From contig QBZX01000009.1 of assembly GCA_003282175.1 (NCBI GenBank), positions 1 to 58,955 of the forward strand: a DNA stretch of 58,955 bases, written 5' to 3'. The stretch comes from Pelagibacteraceae bacterium AG-337-G06. GTDB taxonomy: Bacteria; Pseudomonadota; Alphaproteobacteria; Pelagibacterales; AG-422-B15. The stretch's first letter is position 1, and each line of letters starts with the position of its first letter. Of the stretch, positions 54,040 through 58,955 are shown in pieces. A program made the position numbers and the translations under genes. Under the pieces are notes generated by a model. That model was not told the origin of the DNA and searched no databases. It saw only the letters and a list, made by a program, of their open reading frames with translations.

Positions 54040-55146
54040 ATGAGTGCATCGCACTTTTTTTCAAAAGATTACTTTCAAGCACGAGATAGATTCATTAAGT
54101 CTATTAATGAACTGAAGGGTCAAGGTCACCAAGTTAGTCATGATGTACTTACTTTAGATTGCAAAGGACCTAATCAAGAAAATCTTTGCATCGATATTGC
54201 AACTATTGGGTCAATCGATAGTGATAATCTATTACTATACAGTTCCGGCATTCATGGTGTTGAGGGATTTGCAGGTTCAGCTATTCAATTATCAGTTTTA
54301 GATCAACTTAAAAACGCCAATCCAATTGCTGATTATTGCATAGTTTTTGTTCATATCATTAACCCTTATGGCATGGCATGGCACAGAAGGGTGAATGAAA
54401 ATAATGTTGATATGAACAGAAACTTTATGAAGGATCATCAAGGTGAACCTGAAGGATATGAGAAAATAGATACTTTCTTAAACCCCAAGAGTATTCCAAC
54501 AAAATTAGATATTATGTTTTTGCCTTTGGGTATTAGTTTATTGTTAAAGTATGGGTTTACCAATGTGAAGCAATGGTTTGCACAGGGGCAATATACAAGA
54601 CCACAGAGTTTACAATATGGCGGCGATACACTTCAACAGGGACCTAAGATGATTTTAGATTGGCTGAAAAAAAATCTTAATAATACAAAAAAGGTTTTTG
54701 GTATAGATTTACATACTGGATTAGGCAAATTAGGATATGACACCATACTTGTGCCTGATGATATCGAAGAAGATAAATATAATATACTAGTTTCACTTTT
54801 TGGTGATCATGTATCTCCACTTGATCCAACACAAGGAGTGGGTTACCGAATAACAGGAGATATTCACTCAGGTATAGTAAAAGAATTTTCATCAATTGAG
54901 TGGTTAACAATCACCCAAGAGTTTGGAACATTTGGTCCTACAACTGTTTTCAAAAATTTAAGGGCTGAAAATAGATGGACACAAAACAATCAATTGAATA
55001 ATGAAAAAGATATAATGAATCATTGGAGTAGGAAAAATCTATTGAACACATTCAATCCAAACAACAAGCGTTGGCAGCAAGATCTAATCAGCAGGGGCAA
55101 TACTGTCTTTAAGTCTGTTCAGGAATATTTATCAAAGCTCGATTAG
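54040..55146 (+). CDS. DUF2817 (M14-like) zinc peptidase-like protein
   Basis: Predicted metallo-carboxypeptidase fold of 368 aa, cytosolic (no signal peptide). YSSGIHGVEGFAGSAIQLSV has the His and Glu expected as zinc ligands; INPYGMAWHRRVNENNVDMN includes the Asn-Arg pair typical of M14 enzymes, and FGIDLHTGLGKLGYDTILVP gives a later His. TITQEFGTFGP near residue 290 probably holds the catalytic Glu. DUF2817 proteins are uncharacterised; amidohydrolase or peptidase activity is inferred. It overlaps the convergent grxD by 4 nt and is 7 nt from rpsD. Confidence 0.85.
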   Translation: MSASHFFSKDYFQARDRFIKSINELKGQGHQVSHDVLTLDCKGPNQENLCIDIATIGSIDSDNLLLYSSGIHGVEGFAGSAIQLSVLDQLKNANPIADYCIVFVHIINPYGMAWHRRVNENNVDMNRNFMKDHQGEPEGYEKIDTFLNPKSIPTKLDIMFLPLGISLLLKYGFTNVKQWFAQGQYTRPQSLQYGGDTLQQGPKMILDWLKKNLNNTKKVFGIDLHTGLGKLGYDTILVPDDIEEDKYNILVSLFGDHVSPLDPTQGVGYRITGDIHSGIVKEFSSIEWLTITQEFGTFGPTTVFKNLRAENRWTQNNQLNNEKDIMNHWSRKNLLNTFNPNNKRWQQDLISRGNTVFKSVQEYLSKLD

Positions 55147-55472
55147 TCGTGGGCGATATTTTTTTCTTTTAATACCTCTGATAATTCACCAGTTTTATGC
55201 ATATCTAATATAATGTCACAACCACCAATAAATTCTCCCTTTACATAAAGCTGAGGTATTGTTGGCCAATTTGTAAAATCTTTTATTCCTTGTCTTAATT
55301 CGTCACTTTCTAAAACATTAACGTCTTTATATTCGATATTCATAAATGATAGGGCATTTACAACAGCGTTTGAAAATCCACATTCAGGTTGAACTTTGGT
55401 GCCTTTCATAAAAAGAACGACATCATTTTGATCAACTATGTCTTTGATATTATTTTGTACTGTTTCATTCAT
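55143..55472 (-). CDS. grxD: Monothiol glutaredoxin (Grx4/GrxD type)
   Basis: CGFS-type glutaredoxin of 109 aa that carries [2Fe-2S] clusters with glutathione. The active site is CGFS at residues 31-34 (after FMKGTKVQPE), followed by WPTIPQLYVKGEFIGGCDII, both family hallmarks. It lies downstream of purL on the same strand with a 78 nt gap that holds no ORF; in many Alphaproteobacteria a bolA gene sits in that place. The gene overlaps the DUF2817 3' end by 4 nt. Confidence 0.97.
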   Translation of the reverse strand: MNETVQNNIKDIVDQNDVVLFMKGTKVQPECGFSNAVVNALSFMNIEYKDVNVLESDELRQGIKDFTNWPTIPQLYVKGEFIGGCDIILDMHKTGELSEVLKEKNIAHD

Positions 55473-55550
55473 AACACTACAATTAACTGCTTTTAATATT
55501 TATTCAATAATAAATATTCTATAAAAAATTCCTTTAGTTTTGATTATTTA

Positions 55551-57755
55551 CTATTGAGATATCTCTTTAATGCCAGTTTCGAAACTGAGTTTCAAAGCAG
55601 AAATGTATTGATCACCTATATTTTTAATACTGATTTTGTCTCCACCAACTATGCCTATTTTTTCAAAATGAACATCATAATTATTTGCCAATTTTTGACA
55701 TTCATTATAATTATTGGGACTTACTTCTAATAGATAACGAGACTGATCTTCTGAAAAGAAATAGCCATGAGGAAAATTTGTTTCAATTTCTATCGTTATT
55801 CCAAGATTTCCTGACATACACATCTCCGCTATAGCTAATAAAATACCTCCTTCTCCAACGTCATGTGCTGAAGCAATTAATTTTTGATTTATTGCATCTA
55901 TTACAAAATTTCCATTTCTTAATTCAGTGTCTAAGTTAATTTTAGGTGTTCCGCCTTCCTCTTTAGATTGGATAATAGATATATACTTTGAAATGCCTAA
56001 GTGATTAGCTGTTTTTCCCACCACGCATAGAAAATTACCATCTTCTTTTAATGAAAGGGTTTTTACATTTGATAAATCTTTGATTAATCCGACACCTCCT
56101 ATGGCTGGAGTTGGATATATGCCTTCACCATTAGTCTCGTTGTAGAGTGAGACGTTTCCTGAAACGACAGGATAGTTTAATTTTGAACACGCATCGCCCA
56201 TGCCTCGAATACACTCTACAAATTGTCCCATGATTTCAGGTTTCTCGGGATTACCAAAGTTCATACAATCTGTAATTGCAATTGGATGAGCGCCTGAAGC
56301 TATTATGTTTCTCCATGTTTCAACGACTGCATGTTTACCGCCTTCATAAGGGTTATGTTTGCAATATACTGGAGAACAGTCTGTGCTCATGGCCAGACCT
56401 TTATTAGTTCCGTGAACACGCACTACTGCTGCATCGGATCCAGGTCTTACCACAGTATCTGCCATGACCATATGATCATATTGTTCCCATATCCATTTCC
56501 GACTACTAAGATCAGGATGCATAATCATGGTGTTTAAGTCCTTCAAAATATTATTCTGATCGAAGTCTTCTGATTTGTATTCTTTAATTGGAGATGGTTC
56601 TTCAACAATGTAATCTCTTTGGTATTCAGGAGCATCTTCAACTAATATATTAATAGGTATACTGGCTTCTTCTTTGCCGTTCATCATGAGAATAAGCCTT
56701 TTTGTATCTGTTACTTTACCAATCACTTCAAATTCAAGATCCCATTTCTTAAATATATCTCTGGCCATTTCTTCTTTTGAGGGATCGAGGACCATAAGCA
56801 TGCGTTCCTGACTTTCTGACAACATTAATTCGTATGCTGACATATTTTGTGCACGCATTGGCACTTTTGAAAGATTAATTTCTAAACCCACTTCACCTTT
56901 GGACGCCATTTCAATTGAAGAAGATGTTAATCCTGCTGCGCCCATGTCTTGAATTGCAATAATTGCTTCTTCTTTCATCAATTCAAGACAAGCTTCCAAT
57001 AATAACTTCTCAGTAAATGGGTCACCGACTTGAACAGTGGGTTTTTTATCTTCTGAATCTTCGTCGAATTCAGCGGATGCCATTGTTGCACCGTGAATAC
57101 CATCACGTCCAGTCTTTGATCCTACATACACAATGGGGTTTCCAATTCCTGCTGCTGCAGAGTAAAAGATTTTATCTTTTTTTGCGATCCCAACTGTCAT
57201 GGCATTTACTAAAATATTGCCGTTGTATGAAGCATGAAAATTGACTTCACCACCGACGGTTGGCACACCAATACAATTGCCATATCCACCAATACCGCTG
57301 ACAACACCTGATAATAAATGTTTTGTTTTAGGATGGTTAGGTTCTCCAAATCGCAAGGCATTTAAATTAGCTACGGGGCGAGCACCCATTGTAAAGACAT
57401 CTCGAAGTATGCCACCAACTCCAGTAGCCGCGCCTTGATATGGCTCAAGGAAAGAAGGATGATTATGGCTTTCCATCTTGAAGACGGCGACATCTCCGTC
57501 ATCAATATCAATAACTCCAGCATTTTCTCCTGGCCCTTGCACAACGCGTTCGCCCGATGTTGGTAGTTTTTTTAGCCAAAATTTTGATGATTTATAAGAA
57601 CAATGTTCATTCCACATAGCACTAAAGATACCCAATTCAGTAAGATTAGGTTCTCTGCCTAAGCCTTCTACTATTTTCTCAAACTCATCAAGTTTGAGAC
57701 CATGATTTTCAACAAGAGACTGCTCTGTTTGAAATTGCCAATTGTGGTTTGTCAT
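55551..57755 (-). CDS. purL: Phosphoribosylformylglycinamidine synthase, large subunit
   Basis: ATP-dependent amidation of FGAR to FGAM in purine synthesis. This is the small, multi-subunit PurL (734 aa) that works with PurS and PurQ. Signatures include [73 protein letters not shown] and [13 protein letters not shown]. It overlaps the last base of purQ's stop region (1 nt) on the minus strand. The ends are clear. Confidence 0.98.
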   Translation of the reverse strand: MTNHNWQFQTEQSLVENHGLKLDEFEKIVEGLGREPNLTELGIFSAMWNEHCSYKSSKFWLKKLPTSGERVVQGPGENAGVIDIDDGDVAVFKMESHNHPSFLEPYQGAATGVGGILRDVFTMGARPVANLNALRFGEPNHPKTKHLLSGVVSGIGGYGNCIGVPTVGGEVNFHASYNGNILVNAMTVGIAKKDKIFYSAAAGIGNPIVYVGSKTGRDGIHGATMASAEFDEDSEDKKPTVQVGDPFTEKLLLEACLELMKEEAIIAIQDMGAAGLTSSSIEMASKGEVGLEINLSKVPMRAQNMSAYELMLSESQERMLMVLDPSKEEMARDIFKKWDLEFEVIGKVTDTKRLILMMNGKEEASIPINILVEDAPEYQRDYIVEEPSPIKEYKSEDFDQNNILKDLNTMIMHPDLSSRKWIWEQYDHMVMADTVVRPGSDAAVVRVHGTNKGLAMSTDCSPVYCKHNPYEGGKHAVVETWRNIIASGAHPIAITDCMNFGNPEKPEIMGQFVECIRGMGDACSKLNYPVVSGNVSLYNETNGEGIYPTPAIGGVGLIKDLSNVKTLSLKEDGNFLCVVGKTANHLGISKYISIIQSKEEGGTPKINLDTELRNGNFVIDAINQKLIASAHDVGEGGILLAIAEMCMSGNLGITIEIETNFPHGYFFSEDQSRYLLEVSPNNYNECQKLANNYDVHFEKIGIVGGDKISIKNIGDQYISALKLSFETGIKEISQ

Positions 57756-58426
57756 TAATTTAAGACACTTTCAAAAATAGTCTTACCGTCTTCACATCCG
57801 TGTGCCATCTCAGCGGCTCTTTCTGGGTGAGGCATCATACCTAATACATTTTTATTTTCATTAAGAATACCAGCAATATTCTCAAGTGATCCATTAGGAT
57901 TTGAATCTTCACTTACATTTCCATTTTCATCACAATACTGAAAGGCTATTTGATCGTTGTCTTGAATTTTTTTTAATTGTTCAGAGGTTACAAAAAAATT
58001 ACCTTCATTATGTGCTATTGGCATTTTTGCAACATTAGTATTTTTTGTGAATACAGAGTTTTGATTTATTGCCTTAATTAATATGTCTCTGCATATAAAG
58101 CTCAGACTACTATTTCTCATCAACGCACCATCTAATAATCCACTTTCGATCAGAATTTGGAACCCGTTACAAATTCCCAATACAGGAACCCCTTCTTTTG
58201 CCTTTTTTGCAACATCTTGCATGATAGGGGATGTTGATGCCATGGCGCCACATCTTAAATAATCGCCGTAAGAGAACCCTCCTGGTACAACGACCAGATC
58301 AGATTGATTAATTGACGTTTCTTTGTGCCATACCATTTGCGGCTGATGACCAGAAATATTTTTAATGGCTACCGCTACATCACGATCACAATTTGATCCT
58401 GGAAAAACGATAACATGTGACTTCAT
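57755..58426 (-). CDS. purQ: Phosphoribosylformylglycinamidine synthase, glutaminase subunit
   Basis: Class I glutamine amidotransferase of 223 aa that supplies ammonia to Pur[19 protein letters not shown] begins the chain; the nucleophile elbow is [17 protein letters not shown] (catalytic Cys), and [14 protein letters not shown] supplies the His and Glu of the triad. [18 protein letters not shown] is a PurQ-specific block. Located between purS and purL in the order purS-purQ-purL on the minus strand, separated from purS by 4 nt. Confidence 0.98.
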   Translation of the reverse strand: MKSHVIVFPGSNCDRDVAVAIKNISGHQPQMVWHKETSINQSDLVVVPGGFSYGDYLRCGAMASTSPIMQDVAKKAKEGVPVLGICNGFQILIESGLLDGALMRNSSLSFICRDILIKAINQNSVFTKNTNVAKMPIAHNEGNFFVTSEQLKKIQDNDQIAFQYCDENGNVSEDSNPNGSLENIAGILNENKNVLGMMPHPERAAEMAHGCEDGKTIFESVLN

Positions 58427-58430
58427 TAAT

Positions 58431-58670
58431 TTAATCTATCTCTACTTTATAATCTTCAATAACTAAGTTTGCCAAAAGCTTCTCACACATTTCTTTAAGT
58501 TGTTTATTGGCCGTCTCTTTATTTTCAGTATTTAGTTTAACTTCAATAAATTTGCCTTGCCTAACATCCTCTATGTTATTGAAACCTAATGACCTGAGGG
58601 AATTGGCAATGACTGAGCCTTGAGGGTCTAGAACGTCTTTTTTAAGTGTGATATAGATTTTGGCTAGCAT
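58431..58670 (-). CDS. purS: Phosphoribosylformylglycinamidine synthase subunit PurS
   Basis: Small structural subunit of 79 aa that bridges PurL and PurQ and helps pass ammonia. The sequence has the family pattern: KIYITLKKDVLDPQGSVIAN, SLGFNNIEDVRQGKFIEVKL and the C-terminal LLANLVIEDYKVEI. It starts 7 nt after the purC stop on the minus strand. Confidence 0.97.
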   Translation of the reverse strand: MLAKIYITLKKDVLDPQGSVIANSLRSLGFNNIEDVRQGKFIEVKLNTENKETANKQLKEMCEKLLANLVIEDYKVEID

Positions 58671-58677
58671 TTAACCT

Positions 58678-58955
58678 TTAATGCACGATTCCTAATCGTG
58701 AGGCAACCTCTTCATAGGCGCCCATAAGGCTGCCTAGGTTTCTTCTGAAAACGTCTTTATCTAGTTTCTGTTTTGATTTTATATCCCACAATCTGCATGA
58801 GTCAGGACTAATCTCATCAGCGAGTACAATTTTTTTTGGATTTGAGGCTAGCCTCCCAAATTCAATTTTAAAATCTACTAGAATGATATGTTCCTTTTTA
58901 AATAAATTAGTGAGTAAAGAATTAATTTTAAGAGACATGACATCTATTCTTTTTA
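58678..58955 (-). CDS. purC: SAICAR synthetase, C-terminal part
   Basis: The frame is open to the right edge of the window, so this is the 3' end of purC only; the ATG at 58938 is internal. Preceding codons read KRIDV, continuing into [20 protein letters not shown], then [26 protein letters not shown] and KDVFRRNLG, all characteristic of PurC's C-terminal half, which includes residues binding the substrate and ATP. PurC joins aspartate to CAIR. It leads the purC-purS-purQ-purL run. Confidence 0.95.
   Translation of the reverse strand, partial: KRIDVMSLKINSLLTNLFKKEHIILVDFKIEFGRLASNPKKIVLADEISPDSCRLWDIKSKQKLDKDVFRRNLGSLMGAYEEVASRLGIVH

Noticed and set aside
1-58955. tRNA, rRNA, CRISPR array, insertion sequence or prophage
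   Set aside because: Reading the intergenic gaps by eye showed none, and all gaps are too short for most of these; a covariance-model search would be needed to exclude small RNAs.

Overview
The window is a gene-dense, AT-rich stretch (by eye about one third G+C) of a bacterial chromosome, most likely from a streamlined marine alphaproteobacterium. This rests on gene content and order: lspA followed by a DUF3035/BamF-like lipoprotein, xseA followed by DUF2093, a DUF1289 protein, ubiA-rsmE with a plant/proteobacterial-type glutamate-cysteine ligase, a class II DAHP synthase, a short Pgi, and a separate PurS/PurQ/PurL set. Many genes overlap by 4-17 nt, and apart from the riboswitch leader no gap exceeds about 100 nt. 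I saw no tRNA, rRNA, CRISPR array, insertion sequence or phage gene. The exact clade cannot be fixed from this sequence alone.

Layout. 1-6484 (+): end of ribF, ileS, lspA, a BamF-like lipoprotein, a short SbmA/BacA-type transporter and pgi. 6476-7733 (-): rsmD and rluB. 7783-13166: tadA, then an ACAD11-type acyl-CoA dehydrogenase, a small ORF, a class V aminotransferase, an ACAD10/11-type kinase-like protein and purD. 13218-15505 (+): xseA, DUF2093, an M23 peptidase. 15528-23321 (-): an envelope block lpxL-like, lpxK, waaA, DUF374 acyltransferase, msbA, followed by pmbA and ubiA. 23351-28019: rsmE-gshA (+), then mscS, an alpha/beta hydrolase, a DUF4396-like membrane protein and DUF1289 (-). 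28079-32058 (+): rpoZ with a long acidic tail, a pair of acyl-CoA dehydrogenases and a TauE/SafE permease. 32047-33561 (-): phosphomannomutase/phosphoglucomutase.

33605-36655 is a vitamin B12 uptake unit: a cobalamin riboswitch, a BtuB-like TonB-dependent receptor and a small DUF6580-like membrane protein. It is followed by a second acyl-CoA dehydrogenase pair, then an HSD17B4-like SDR and gph on the other strand. 40810-45169 (+): glmU-glmS, a frame-disrupted HXXEE-family membrane gene and a crotonase-fold protein. 45266-55146 (+): class II DAHP synthase, nadE, gltX, cysS, cimA, trmJ, rpsD and a DUF2817 metallopeptidase-like protein. 55143-58955 (-): the purine operon purC-purS-purQ-purL with grxD downstream.

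Most of the window is housekeeping. The accessory signal is acyl-CoA metabolism: five acyl-CoA dehydrogenases, one crotonase-like protein, one 3-hydroxyacyl-CoA dehydrogenase-like SDR and one ACAD10/11-type kinase-like protein. Four of the dehydrogenases form two adjacent pairs that look like alpha/beta heteromers. The most unusual items are the unfused ACAD11/kinase pair (possible 4-hydroxyacyl-CoA catabolism), the B12 unit, the HXXEE gene split at a T-run, the acidic extension on RpoZ and the absence of bolA between purL and grxD.
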